From positions 1-5,538 of the forward strand of contig JAJOKU010000057.1 in the NCBI GenBank assembly GCA_021129695.1: a stretch of 5,538 nucleotides of DNA. Reading direction: 5' to 3'. Position numbers and translations under genes: made by a program. Positions 1-5,538 of this stretch are shown here, one piece after another; the stretch's first letter is position 1, and every line of letters begins with the position of its first letter. The DNA is from a candidate division NPL-UPA2 bacterium (lineage in GTDB: Bacteria; NPL-UPA2; JAGMAN01). Under the pieces are notes generated by a model. The model worked only from the letters and a program-made list of their open reading frames with translations. It ran no database searches and was not told the DNA's origin.

Positions 1-51
1 GTAATTGAAAGGGTTACATTTCTGACATCTAAAAATAATGCGTAACTCGTG
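1..51. repeat. Left arm of terminal inverted repeat (at least 51 bp)
   Basis: Bases 1-51 are a perfect reverse complement of 5487-5537. Identity stops abruptly at base 52 on this side and 5486 on the other. The arm runs off the window, so its true length is unknown. Read inwards from the unique DNA, both arms begin CACGAGTTACGCATT. That is what two copies of the same end of a multi-copy element would give if assembly stopped just inside each copy. No transposase can be confirmed because the body lies outside the window. An amplification or assembly chimera is an alternative. Confidence 0.9.
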
Positions 52-54
52 CAT
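1..54 (-). CDS. Start of a possible small zinc-ribbon-like protein, truncated by the window edge
   Basis: An ATG at 54-52 opens a frame of 18 codons, MHELRIIFRCQKCNPFNY, which continues past base 1. It is preceded by a strong ribosome binding site 6 nt away, and it would be the third gene after lysC and cimA, 17 nt past the cimA stop. The only visible motif is a Cys-x2-Cys pair followed by x3-Asn-Tyr, a spacing also found in ribosomal protein L33 and other zinc ribbons. This is too little to name a family. Everything after the first codon lies in the terminal repeat. The frame could therefore be the beginning of a repeated gene, the start of a transposase, or a chance reading of an element end placed next to a host start codon. 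Confidence 0.4.
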   Translation of the reverse strand, partial: MHELRIIFRCQKCNPFNY

Positions 55-60
55 ATAAAT

Positions 61-71
61 CTCCCTCCTCC
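61..71 (-). promoter_or_regulatory. Strong ribosome binding site downstream of cimA
   Basis: Directly after the cimA stop codon the minus strand reads GGAGGAGGGAG, then ATTTAT, then ATG at 54-52. Both the match to the anti-Shine-Dalgarno sequence and the 6-nt spacing are close to ideal. This implies a translated gene follows cimA in the same transcript. The site lies in unique DNA outside the terminal repeat, so it belongs to the operon and not to the repeat. Confidence 0.65.
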
Positions 72-1637
72 TTATTTCTTGTCCTTTAGCAATTTGTATT
101 CAATGCTATCCACTAACGCTTGCCAGCTGGCTTCTATGATATTTTCGGAAACTCCCACTGTGCTCCAGGTGTCTTTATGGTCACGAGATTCAATGAGGAC
201 CCGGGTCTGAGCCGCCGTCCCGGCCTCCGGGTCAAGTATCCTCACCTTGAAGTCACTCAGGTGCATCTCAGAGAGAGAAGGATAAAATTTTTCTAATGCT
301 TTTCTAAGGGCATTGTCCAGGGCATTAACTGGCCCATCCCCTTCCGCCGCCGTATGCTCCCTCTTTTTTCCTACCCTAACCTTTATGGTTGCCTCGGAAA
401 TTATTCTACTATCTTCTCTCTTCTCCACACTGACCCGGAATCCTTCCAGGTCAAATAGCCTTTTATACTTCCCTAAGGACTTTTTCATAAGGAGCTCAAA
501 AGACCCCTCGGCGGCCTCAAACTGATAGCCCCCATGTTCCAAATCTTTAAGTAACTTGAGAATCTTCCTCATCTTCTGCTTGTCCTTCCTTAAGTCCAAA
601 CCGACCTGGGCGGCTTTATAGAGGATATTGCTTTTGCCGGAAAGTTCTGAGACGAGCACTCTTCGCCGATTGCCGACCAGCTCTGGCCTTATGTGCTCGA
701 AGCTAAGAGGGGTCTTCCTCACCGCATCCACATGCATTCCTCCCTTATGGGCAAAGGCACTCGCCCCAACGAAAGGTTGATGATCGTCAGGAATGATGTT
801 GGCCAACTCGCTCACATAGCGGGAGGTCTCTTCTATAGACTGTAGTTGTCTATCGCTGATGCAGCTAATACCAAGTTTAAGCTTCAGGTTCGGGATAACC
901 AGACAAAGGTCAGCATTGCCGCACCTTTCTCCGTAACCATTAATTGTCCCCTGCACCTGGAGGCAACCTTCTTTCACCGCCATTATGGAATTGGCTGCCG
1001 CCATTCCGGAATCATTGTGGGTGTGTATCCCCAGAGGAGTCTTTGTCCTTCTCTGGACTTCTTGACAAATCTTCTCCACCTCATAGGGCATAGCTCCCCC
1101 ATTGGTATCGCAGAGGACGATCCAGTCAGCTCCGGCCTCTTCGGCTACCTTTAAAGTTTTAAGCGCATACTGGGGATTATCCTTATATCCATCGAAGAAA
1201 TGTTCAGCATCGTAAATTACTTCTCTTCCCCTGGATTTCACATAAGAGATGGAATCCTCTATCATCTCTAAATTTCTCTTCAAATTAGTCTTGAGCACCT
1301 TCTCCACATGCAGTGTCCAGCTCTTCCCAAAGATGGTCACTGCAGGTGTTTCTACCTTTAGCATAGCCTTAAGGTTGGCATCCCTCCCAGCCGTCTTATC
1401 TGCCCGACGAGTACTACCGAAAGCAGTCATTTTGGCCTGCTTGAGATGAACTTTCCTTGCCTCCTTGAAGAAATTAATGTCCTTGGGGTTAGAGCCCGGC
1501 CAGCCCCCTTCAATGTAATGAATCCCTAACCCATCTAATTTTTTGACGATGGCCACCTTATCTTTAACAGAGAAGGATATACCTTCTCCCTGCACTCCAT
1601 CCCGCAGAGTAGTATCGTAGAGCTTAACTTGCCGCAT
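72..1637 (-). CDS. cimA: (R)-citramalate synthase
   Basis: This cytoplasmic enzyme condenses acetyl-CoA with pyruvate to (R)-citramalate, the first step of threonine-independent isoleucine synthesis. The 521-residue length fits the CimA branch of the LeuA/homocitrate synthase family. The N-terminal TIM barrel opens with [12 protein letters not shown] (residues 8-19). It carries the divalent-metal motif HTHND (205-209) and the family signature [11 protein letters not shown] (234-244). A LeuA-type regulatory domain occupies roughly 390-515, with [13 protein letters not shown] near 432 and a closing stretch around [12 protein letters not shown] (494-505). That domain suggests end-product inhibition, probably by isoleucine. 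The ATG start has AGGGG upstream, which overlaps the lysC stop. The gap to lysC is 12 nt, so the two are almost certainly co-transcribed. An isopropylmalate or homocitrate synthase role is less likely because the [16 protein letters not shown] form and the length are typical of CimA. Substrate choice is inferred, not proven. Confidence 0.93.
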   Translation of the reverse strand: MRQVKLYDTTLRDGVQGEGISFSVKDKVAIVKKLDGLGIHYIEGGWPGSNPKDINFFKEARKVHLKQAKMTAFGSTRRADKTAGRDANLKAMLKVETPAVTIFGKSWTLHVEKVLKTNLKRNLEMIEDSISYVKSRGREVIYDAEHFFDGYKDNPQYALKTLKVAEEAGADWIVLCDTNGGAMPYEVEKICQEVQRRTKTPLGIHTHNDSGMAAANSIMAVKEGCLQVQGTINGYGERCGNADLCLVIPNLKLKLGISCISDRQLQSIEETSRYVSELANIIPDDHQPFVGASAFAHKGGMHVDAVRKTPLSFEHIRPELVGNRRRVLVSELSGKSNILYKAAQVGLDLRKDKQKMRKILKLLKDLEHGGYQFEAAEGSFELLMKKSLGKYKRLFDLEGFRVSVEKREDSRIISEATIKVRVGKKREHTAAEGDGPVNALDNALRKALEKFYPSLSEMHLSDFKVRILDPEAGTAAQTRVLIESRDHKDTWSTVGVSENIIEASWQALVDSIEYKLLKDKK

Positions 1638-1649
1638 ATAGTTTATCCC

Positions 1650-2132
1650 CTATTTCTTTCTCCCCAGCCCGAATTTAGCGTGGATGGCCCTCACTGCTTT
1701 CTCAGCGTGCTTCTTGGCAATAATACAGGAAATCTTTATTTCCGAAGTGCTGATCATCTCGATGTTGATTCCCTGGGCCGCAAGGGAGGCGAACATCCGG
1801 GCCGCGATTCCAGGGTGGCTTTGCATTCCCACTCCCACCACTGAAACCTTAGCGATGTCCTCATTGAAATTTACTCCCCTGGCTCCTATATCCTTAGCCA
1901 CTCTCTTGACTACAGCTAAAGTCTTCCCGAGGTCCCCCTTCATCACCGTAAAGGATATATCAGATATTCCTCTACTGCCTACATTCTGAATAATCATATT
2001 AATGTTAATGTCTTTATCAGCTATGGTCTTAAACACCCTGGCCGCAATTCCCGGCCTATCCGGCACTCCTCGAAGAGAGACCTTGGCTTCATTCTTATTC
2101 AAAGTGACTCCACTGACCACTGCTTTCTCCAT
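1650..2132 (-). CDS. lysC: Aspartate kinase beta subunit from an internal in-frame start
   Basis: Inside lysC, codon 247 is an ATG (2132-2130) preceded by AGGGAGG (2147-2141) with an 8-nt gap. This ribosome binding site is at least as good as that of lysC itself. Translation from here would give a 160-residue protein beginning MEKAVVSGVTLNKNEAK and containing only the two ACT domains. Known alpha2-beta2 aspartate kinases, such as those of Bacillus subtilis, Corynebacterium glutamicum and Thermus, make exactly this kind of regulatory beta chain from a start at about the same place. That this organism does so is inferred from the site and the family. Confidence 0.65.
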   Translation of the reverse strand: MEKAVVSGVTLNKNEAKVSLRGVPDRPGIAARVFKTIADKDININMIIQNVGSRGISDISFTVMKGDLGKTLAVVKRVAKDIGARGVNFNEDIAKVSVVGVGMQSHPGIAARMFASLAAQGINIEMISTSEIKISCIIAKKHAEKAVRAIHAKFGLGRKK

Positions 2133-2870
2133 AGATTTTGCCTCCCTGGTAATCAAAGTTCCCCTGCCCCTGGAAAAACTGGAGCGAACTCTGATGGGAA
2201 CATTGAACTTCTTGGCAACTTCTACCGCCCGATTCTGAAGCACCTGAGCACCCAGACTGGCCATCTCTAATATCTCATCGTAGGACAGAGCCCTGAGTTT
2301 CCTGGCTTGAGGGACAATTTTAGGATCAGCCGTATAAACTCCTTCCACATCACTATAAATCTCACAACAACCTGCCTTTAACATCCCGGCTAAGGCCACC
2401 GCCGTCAGGTCGGAGCCTCCCCGGCCCAGGGTAGTAATATTATCCTTGACATCCGAGCCCTGAAAGCCAGCTATAATGACTATCCTATCCCTTTTTAACT
2501 CCTCTCTTATTCTTTTTGTGTTAATGCTTAAGATCCTGGCTCTCGTATGGGAGCTGTCAGTAACGATTCCCACCTGTGGACCGGTAAAAGAGATGGCCTG
2601 AGAGTGTAAGGATTGAATGGCCATAGCTAAAAGAGCAGCCGAAATCTGCTCCCCGGTGGAAACCAGCATATCTATCTCCCTCTCCGCGGGCTTATCGCTA
2701 ACCTGATTGGCGAGCTTGATCAATCTATCAGTGGTATCACCCAGGGCAGAAACGACTACCACCAGTTGCTTCCCCCGTCGCTTCGTGGCCACTATCCGCT
2801 TGGCCACTTTCTTAATCCGCTCCGGATTAGCTATCGAGCTCCCACCATATTTCTGAACAATTAAAGCCAT
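1650..2870 (-). CDS. lysC: Aspartate kinase, alpha subunit
   Basis: It phosphorylates L-aspartate with ATP to 4-phospho-L-aspartate, the entry to lysine, threonine, methionine and (in many bacteria) diaminopimelate synthesis. The protein has 406 residues, normal for the single-function alpha form. The amino-acid kinase domain (about 1-235) begins with the KYGGSS motif (7-12) and includes STGEQ (71-75) and GRGGSD (149-154). Two ACT domains follow (about 262-330 and 342-402), including the conserved VGVGMQSHPGIAARMF and ISTSEIKISC segments, which bind feedback amino acids such as lysine and/or threonine. I chose the ATG at 2870-2868 because GGGAGGA lies just upstream and the protein then starts MALIVQKYGG as in relatives. 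A TTG 21 nt further out would add seven non-conserved residues. It is the first gene of the lysC-cimA operon, with a clear promoter 80 nt upstream. I see no lysine riboswitch in the roughly 73-nt leader, so control is probably allosteric. Confidence 0.96.
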   Translation of the reverse strand: MALIVQKYGGSSIANPERIKKVAKRIVATKRRGKQLVVVVSALGDTTDRLIKLANQVSDKPAEREIDMLVSTGEQISAALLAMAIQSLHSQAISFTGPQVGIVTDSSHTRARILSINTKRIREELKRDRIVIIAGFQGSDVKDNITTLGRGGSDLTAVALAGMLKAGCCEIYSDVEGVYTADPKIVPQARKLRALSYDEILEMASLGAQVLQNRAVEVAKKFNVPIRVRSSFSRGRGTLITREAKSMEKAVVSGVTLNKNEAKVSLRGVPDRPGIAARVFKTIADKDININMIIQNVGSRGISDISFTVMKGDLGKTLAVVKRVAKDIGARGVNFNEDIAKVSVVGVGMQSHPGIAARMFASLAAQGINIEMISTSEIKISCIIAKKHAEKAVRAIHAKFGLGRKK

Positions 2871-2949
2871 GCTTCCTCCCAGACTCTCCAATGAAAATCA
2901 AATTAGAATGTCTTTGACTGCACAGCTATTTTACTATATCCAGTTAAGA

Positions 2950-2978
2950 CTTATACCCTATTTATCCCTATTCGTCAA
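2950..2978 (-). promoter_or_regulatory. Sigma-70-type promoter of the lysC-cimA operon
   Basis: The minus strand carries TTGACG (2978-2973), a 17-bp spacer and TATAAG (2955-2950), each one mismatch from the consensus hexamers. Transcription should begin near 2943, leaving a leader of about 73 nt before the lysC ATG at 2870. The leader shows no strong hairpin-plus-U-run attenuator. Between this promoter and the 141-bp element, 2979-3066 holds no gene. It has only a small hairpin, CCTTAATAAGG (3025-3035), nested in TAGCCT/AGGCTA arms (3008-3013 and 3032-3037). Confidence 0.7.
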
Positions 2979-3066
2979 GAGCTTTTTCAACCCATTCATG
3001 CTAATTTAGCCTCCGTCGTAAATCCTTAATAAGGCTATGATACACCATATGCTTTTGTTCTTAGAG

Positions 3067-3207
3067 CCCAACTTCCGCAGATCTCCCGTTCATAAACATT
3101 CACTACCGACGGAGAGGCATTTTTCTAAATCAAAATGTGTTACCGACACTTTTTCAAGCTCTTCCGTCGGAGAGCCAGATGAAAACTGGCGAAGTGCGGA
3201 AGTTGGG
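3067..3207. repeat. 141-bp inverted-repeat element, possibly a miniature transposon
   Basis: The ends are perfect 13-bp inverted repeats: CCCAACTTCCGCA at 3067-3079 and its complement at 3195-3207. Inside is a second inverted pair, CCGACGGA (3106-3113) against TCCGTCGG (3163-3170). There is also a direct repeat TACCGAC (3104-3110, 3141-3147) and a hairpin GCCAG/CTGGC (3174-3178, 3186-3190) with a 7-nt loop. The flanks TTAGAG (3061-3066) and TTATAG (3208-3213) agree at five of six bases and could be a decayed target duplication. The element sits where recognisable mannosidase sequence ends and encodes no protein. A miniature inverted-repeat transposon or another structured mobile repeat is the best guess; one copy cannot prove mobility. 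Confidence 0.55.
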
Positions 3208-3782
3208 TTATAGGGGAAATAGGTGAGAACCTTAGAGCCATCAGGTCCCTCCCACCAGAAAAGATGATAGGGGAAGATATTGGTATCATTCCAGCCAATC
3301 TTCTGGGTGACAAAGTTAGTTATGCCACTTCCTTGTAGGAATTGGGGCATCTGCCAGTTGTAACCAAAGGAATCTACATTCCAGGCAATATCTACATTTT
3401 GCCCAAATTTCTCTTTGAAATATCTCTTGCCATATAGAACTTGCCTGATGAATGATTCTACATCTATCAGGTTACAATCGGGTTCCGTCCACATGCCGCC
3501 AATTACTTCCCAGCGACCGGCTTTAACCTGCGCTCTAATTTTAGCAAAAAGCGCAGGGTATTTCTCCTCTATCCACCGATAAATCTGAGCCTGACTCTGG
3601 GTATACCTTAAATCGGGCATCTTCTTCATCAGTTTAAGGACGGATTGGAAGGTTCCCCGGGATATCTCTATTGTCTCACCGTAGCGCCACAGCCAACCTA
3701 AATCAATGTGGGCATTACTGATAAAATGAAGGGTATAGCGCTTAGCAAAAGTATTTAGAGGGGAAAGTTTCTTTGTTATTTT
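3090..3782 (-). pseudogene. Alpha-mannosidase (GH38) catalytic-domain fragment, no start and 3' truncated
   Basis: The frame is open from 3782 but has no start codon before the ATG at 3629, which lies inside conserved sequence and is not the true start. Glycoside hydrolase family 38 enzymes remove alpha-mannose residues and use a bound metal. Visible family features are NAHIDLGWLW (3716-3687), whose His and Asp are metal ligands in the family. Further on come SQAQIYRWIE, GGMWTEPDCN, WNVDSFGYNW with the expected Asp nucleophile at 3374-3372, and TQKIGWNDTN ending in LTYFPYN. After that, at 3207, the frame enters the 141-bp element, adds about 38 unrelated residues and stops at 3090. The large C-terminal part of the enzyme is absent, and I do not find it resuming between 3066 and lysC. 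The missing N-terminus is supplied by the adjacent frame (3776-4099), one base out of register. The fragment is very unlikely to be an active enzyme. Confidence 0.85.
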
Positions 3783-4099
3783 TTAAGAGACTTCCTGAAC
3801 TGTGAAGGATTCACCTTAGACAAAGAATTCAGGTCAATCTGGTTCACCGACTCAACTAATATGCGGCGAAGTTGCTTAATCTCTCCTCCATCTACCTGGC
3901 TGTGGTCAACCCTGATGTCCCCTCGCAGGAAAAGAGATTCCTGATAAGTATCCCACCAGAGAAGCTTCTTAGCTACACGCAGACTCAAAAGGAGCTCTTC
4001 TGCCAGGGTTCTGGTTTCCTTAAACCTTTCCCCTGAATATAATTTGAGTGAGTCCACAAGATTTTTTAAAGCAGTATCAACTGATTTTTGATAGCTCAT
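3776..4099 (-). pseudogene. N-terminal part of the same alpha-mannosidase, separated by a one-base frameshift
   Basis: These 107 codons begin at an ATG (4099-4097) with AGGAG 8 nt upstream, a better start than in-frame codons farther out, which lie in unconserved intergenic DNA. The protein is mostly helical and charged, with no signal peptide or membrane segment. It has no domain I can name alone, but it ends SQFRKSLKK at an A-run followed by TAA. One extra A in the run of six (3784-3779) would continue it as KKITKKLSPLNTFAKRY straight into the GH38 domain. That gives the roughly 110-residue leader that I recall in large bacterial GH38 mannosidases. I therefore read both pieces as one gene, about 297 residues before truncation. 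A real one-base deletion, a homopolymer sequencing error, or slippage at the A-run would all look the same here. Confidence 0.75.
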
Positions 4100-4206
4100 C
4101 GAAATCTCTCCTTTCTTCTCCATCTGATGAAGATAGATTAGCAGAAAAAAGAGGAGAGAGCAAGAAGATTTTTGAAACGGACATTCTTTGCCACATTTTT
4201 GCCCAC

Positions 4207-4237
4207 TTGACAAGTCAACAGAATTGTGGTAACGTTA
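4207..4237 (+). promoter_or_regulatory. Possible promoter/operator of the toxin-antitoxin pair
   Basis: In the 181-bp divergent gap (4100-4280), TTGACA (4207-4212) is a perfect -35 hexamer. A 17-bp spacer leads to TAACGT (4230-4235), a poor -10 match of three of six. The -35 lies in an inverted repeat TTGAC-AA-GTCAA (4207-4218), and the -10 lies in the palindrome TAACGTTA (4230-4237). Paired palindromes over promoter elements would suit autoregulation by the antitoxin. Such control is common for toxin-antitoxin operons but not demonstrated here. I see no convincing promoter for the mannosidase on the other strand. Confidence 0.35.
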
Positions 4238-4280
4238 TGGTGGCAAGGAGGACGAGAGTTCCAGCGGGATGAGATAAGAA

Positions 4281-4562
4281 ATGAGCCCAACGGTAGAAGA
4301 GATTTCTAAAGAATTAGATGTTCCCTCAGATGAGCTGATAAAACGGGGCATCAAGTCATACCTCCAACATGAGATAAGATTAGCCGAGGAGGATATAGCC
4401 GATATCCGAGACAAATACTCTGTGACTACCAGAGAAGAGCTGGAGAAAAAGATAAAGCGTAAAGAGATGCATAGCCATCCTGCCTGGGAAGACCTCATCT
4501 CCTGGGAGAACTCGGAAGCATACATTGCTAAGCTTAAGAAGACCATCGAAAAGATAAAGTAA
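4281..4562 (+). CDS. Probable antitoxin of a TumE-type toxin-antitoxin pair
   Basis: This is a 93-residue, highly charged, helical protein. The first 30 residues (TVEEISKELDVPSDELIKRGIKSYLQ) look like a small helix-turn-helix or ribbon-helix type DNA-binding or dimerisation unit. The rest, including EELEKKIKRKE and a C-terminal EAYIAKLKKTIEKIK, looks like a partner-binding arm or coiled segment. Function is assigned mainly from position: the stop is 4 nt before the start of a TumE/DUF6516-like toxin, and small proteins of this shape usually precede that family. A TAA in frame at 4275-4277 fixes the ATG at 4281 as the earliest possible start, although its ribosome binding site is weak. The gene is intact, unlike its partner. 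The exact antitoxin family is uncertain. Confidence 0.6.
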   Translation: MSPTVEEISKELDVPSDELIKRGIKSYLQHEIRLAEEDIADIRDKYSVTTREELEKKIKRKEMHSHPAWEDLISWENSEAYIAKLKKTIEKIK

Positions 4563-4566
4563 CCCA

Positions 4567-4956
4567 TTGACTCACCTCTACGACCAAATCAAATCCATCG
4601 CTGAAACTAAATATAAGGACATTGTCACTAGCACAAAGACCCTGGGAAAGAGAACCGTTGGTTCAAGTAAACTGCGTCTCTTCATTAAAGATGGCTCCTT
4701 CCTGGATATCTGGTTAAGCGGCACGGGCAAATACTCTTTCCACTAGGAGCAGCGAGCTCAAAGAGGACTTATCCACAGATATGATAACGCCCCTGACTAT
4801 CCCGATATCAAGACTCATCCCAAACATTTCCACGATGGTGATGAAAAGAATGTCAAACCAAGCTTCCTGGATGATCAAACTGAGGTTGCTATTTGCCAGG
4901 TGCTGGACTTCGTTAAAGAGCAACTACAAGAATGCTTCAGAAGAAAAGCGAACTAA
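4567..4956 (+). pseudogene. TumE/DUF6516-like toxin gene interrupted by an amber codon
   Basis: From the TTG at 4567 the frame runs 129 codons to TAA at 4954-4956, with one internal stop: TAG at 4744-4746, codon 60. The first half includes KLRLFIKDGSFLDIWLSGTGKYSFH. Past the stop the frame continues EQRAQRGLIHRYDNAPDYPDIKT and HPKHFHDGDEKNV. Both halves carry the recognisable pattern of the DUF6516 toxins, in which H-W-E-x-R normally joins them. The TAG therefore replaces an expected TGG (Trp), a single-base change. No in-frame ATG lies downstream to restart the second half, so the HPKHFH part would be lost. TTG is the only plausible start near the antitoxin stop, 4 nt away, which suggests coupled translation. 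The gene ends overlapping the convergent isomerase fragment by 4 bp. Family assignment is from remembered consensus. Confidence 0.72.
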
Positions 4957-5486
4957 TCGCTAAGAAGGTTCGGCTCAGGGTCGAGATATTCTATATCGTA
5001 ATATTCACACAAGAGTTTTAATTCTCTTGATATATCAGCCATAGCAACAGATAGGTGATGGGAGAAGCCATGTTCTAATATTAGCTCATTTAATCTCTTA
5101 TAGTTATCCACCCTGATATCTGCTGCCGTATATAGCATGTTCTTGGCTGTGGTCTTATCACTCTCGCCAGTGAAGACGAGCATTTTATATTCTCCTTCTC
5201 TGGTTCGAATTAAGTCAATGCCGGTCTTCACTCCATATTTGAATTGTCCAATTAGGTTGGGACCAGTTATGAAGTCACATTGTTTACAGGGAGAGCTGAT
5301 ACTGATGGCATCATTGACAATAACCTCACCCTTAGCAATCTTTTCCTTCAGCTCATCTGAAGCCTTTCCACTTGAGGAGGAGAACATCTCCATTAGAGAA
5401 GGGTCATTTTTTGCCATTAAACCTGGTATGCCACATCCACAGTGGCCTAATTGCACAATATCGCTCCCGCCAGTATAATTTACAAA
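4953..5486 (-). pseudogene. C-terminal fragment of an L-fucose/L-arabinose isomerase-family protein
   Basis: About 177 residues survive of a protein normally near 450-500. The sequence GGSDIVQLGHCGCGIPGLM, then GQFKYGVKTGIDLIR, GEYKMLVFTGES, NMLYTAADIRV, NELILEHGFSHHLSVAMADIS and the closing LLCEYYDIEYLDPE match the C-terminal domain of this isomerase family. The family interconverts aldoses and ketoses; the true sugar cannot be told from this part. Family-like sequence reaches FVNYTGG, right up to base 5486, where the terminal repeat starts. Beyond it the frame meets TAA within two codons (5495-5493), so the GTG at 5489-5487 is an accidental start and not the gene's own. The N-terminal and central domains, which hold most of the catalytic metal site, are missing. 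The stop TAG (4955-4953) overlaps the toxin's end. It may once have belonged with the mannosidase to a sugar-use locus. Confidence 0.82.
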
Positions 5487-5537
5487 CACGAGTTACGCAT
5501 TATTTTTAGATGTCAGAAATGTAACCCTTTCAATTAC
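5487..5537. repeat. Right arm of terminal inverted repeat (at least 51 bp)
   Basis: This is a perfect reverse complement of 1-51, ending one base before the window edge. It abuts the truncated isomerase exactly. On the strand entering the repeat, the two flanks share ATTTA, then differ in most of the next four bases (TATG on the left arm, CAAA on the right), then become identical. This could be a shared target preference, an older imprecise boundary, or chance. Unlike the left arm, no ribosome binding site or ATG precedes the frame that runs into this copy. Confidence 0.9.
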
Positions 5538-5538
5538 A

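Noticed and set aside
313..2238. Several plus-strand open frames opposite cimA and lysC.
   Set aside because: They are antisense shadows of two clearly conserved genes, with no family motifs or ribosome binding sites.
2871..2891. An upstream TTG start for lysC adding MESLGGS.
   Set aside because: The ATG at 2870 has GGGAGGA just upstream and gives the conserved MALIVQKYGG start; the extension would itself encode the ribosome binding site.
2871..2949. A lysine riboswitch or attenuator upstream of lysC.
   Set aside because: The leader from the promoter is only about 73 nt, too short for a lysine riboswitch of about 170 nt or more, and no terminator hairpin with a U-run is visible.
4100..4213. 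A 38-residue N-terminal extension of the 3776-4099 frame, including a hydrophobic stretch SCSLLFFLLIYL that resembles a signal or membrane segment.
   Set aside because: The ATG at 4099 has a good AGGAG site, whereas the extension has none and lies in the divergent intergenic gap over the likely antitoxin promoter.
4744..4746. Amber codon read through as a recoded amino acid.
   Set aside because: Nothing in the window suggests suppression, the expected residue is Trp (TGG, one base away), and all other genes use TAG or TAA as normal stops (lysC ends in TAG).
4235..4923. Minus-strand open frames (4235-4567 and 4714-4923) and a plus-strand frame at 4781-4963.
   Set aside because: They overlap the antitoxin and toxin reading frame, which has recognisable family sequence throughout; the alternatives show none.
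1..5537. A composite transposon carrying lysC-cimA between inverted element copies.
   Set aside because: Core biosynthetic genes with their own promoter are unusual cargo, no transposase is visible, and ends created by assembly stopping at a repeat explain the pattern more simply; it remains possible.

Overview
The window looks like a short metagenomic or draft-genome contig from an anaerobic-type bacterium of moderate GC content. Bacterial features are strong Shine-Dalgarno sites, a sigma-70-like promoter and close gene packing. Nothing in it fixes the phylum. An intact amino-acid biosynthesis operon (1-2980) lies beside a stretch of decayed accessory genes (3067-5489), and the whole is bounded by two inverted copies of a repeat of at least 51 bp.

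Operon on the minus strand: a promoter at 2950-2978 drives lysC (aspartate kinase, 1650-2870), followed 12 nt later by cimA (citramalate synthase, 72-1637). The two enzymes feed the aspartate family and isoleucine. lysC carries an excellent internal ribosome binding site that should make a separate regulatory beta subunit. Right after cimA, a near-ideal ribosome binding site and an ATG open an 18-codon frame that runs off the left end inside the terminal repeat.

Decayed region: an alpha-mannosidase (GH38) remnant on the minus strand lacks one A in an A-run (3779-3784) and stops at a 141-bp sequence with perfect 13-bp inverted ends (3067-3207). Divergent from it, on the plus strand, is a small probable toxin-antitoxin pair. 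The antitoxin (4281-4562) is intact. The TumE/DUF6516-like toxin (4567-4956) has an in-frame TAG where I expect a Trp codon. Convergent with the toxin is the C-terminal third of an L-fucose/L-arabinose isomerase-like gene (4953-5486), cut exactly where the right-hand terminal repeat begins. The mannosidase and isomerase remnants suggest a former carbohydrate-use locus.

No CRISPR array, tRNA, rRNA or complete transposase gene is visible. The most noteworthy points are the terminal inverted repeat, the two-product lysC, the frameshift at the A-run, the structured 141-bp element and the toxin disabled beside an intact antitoxin.
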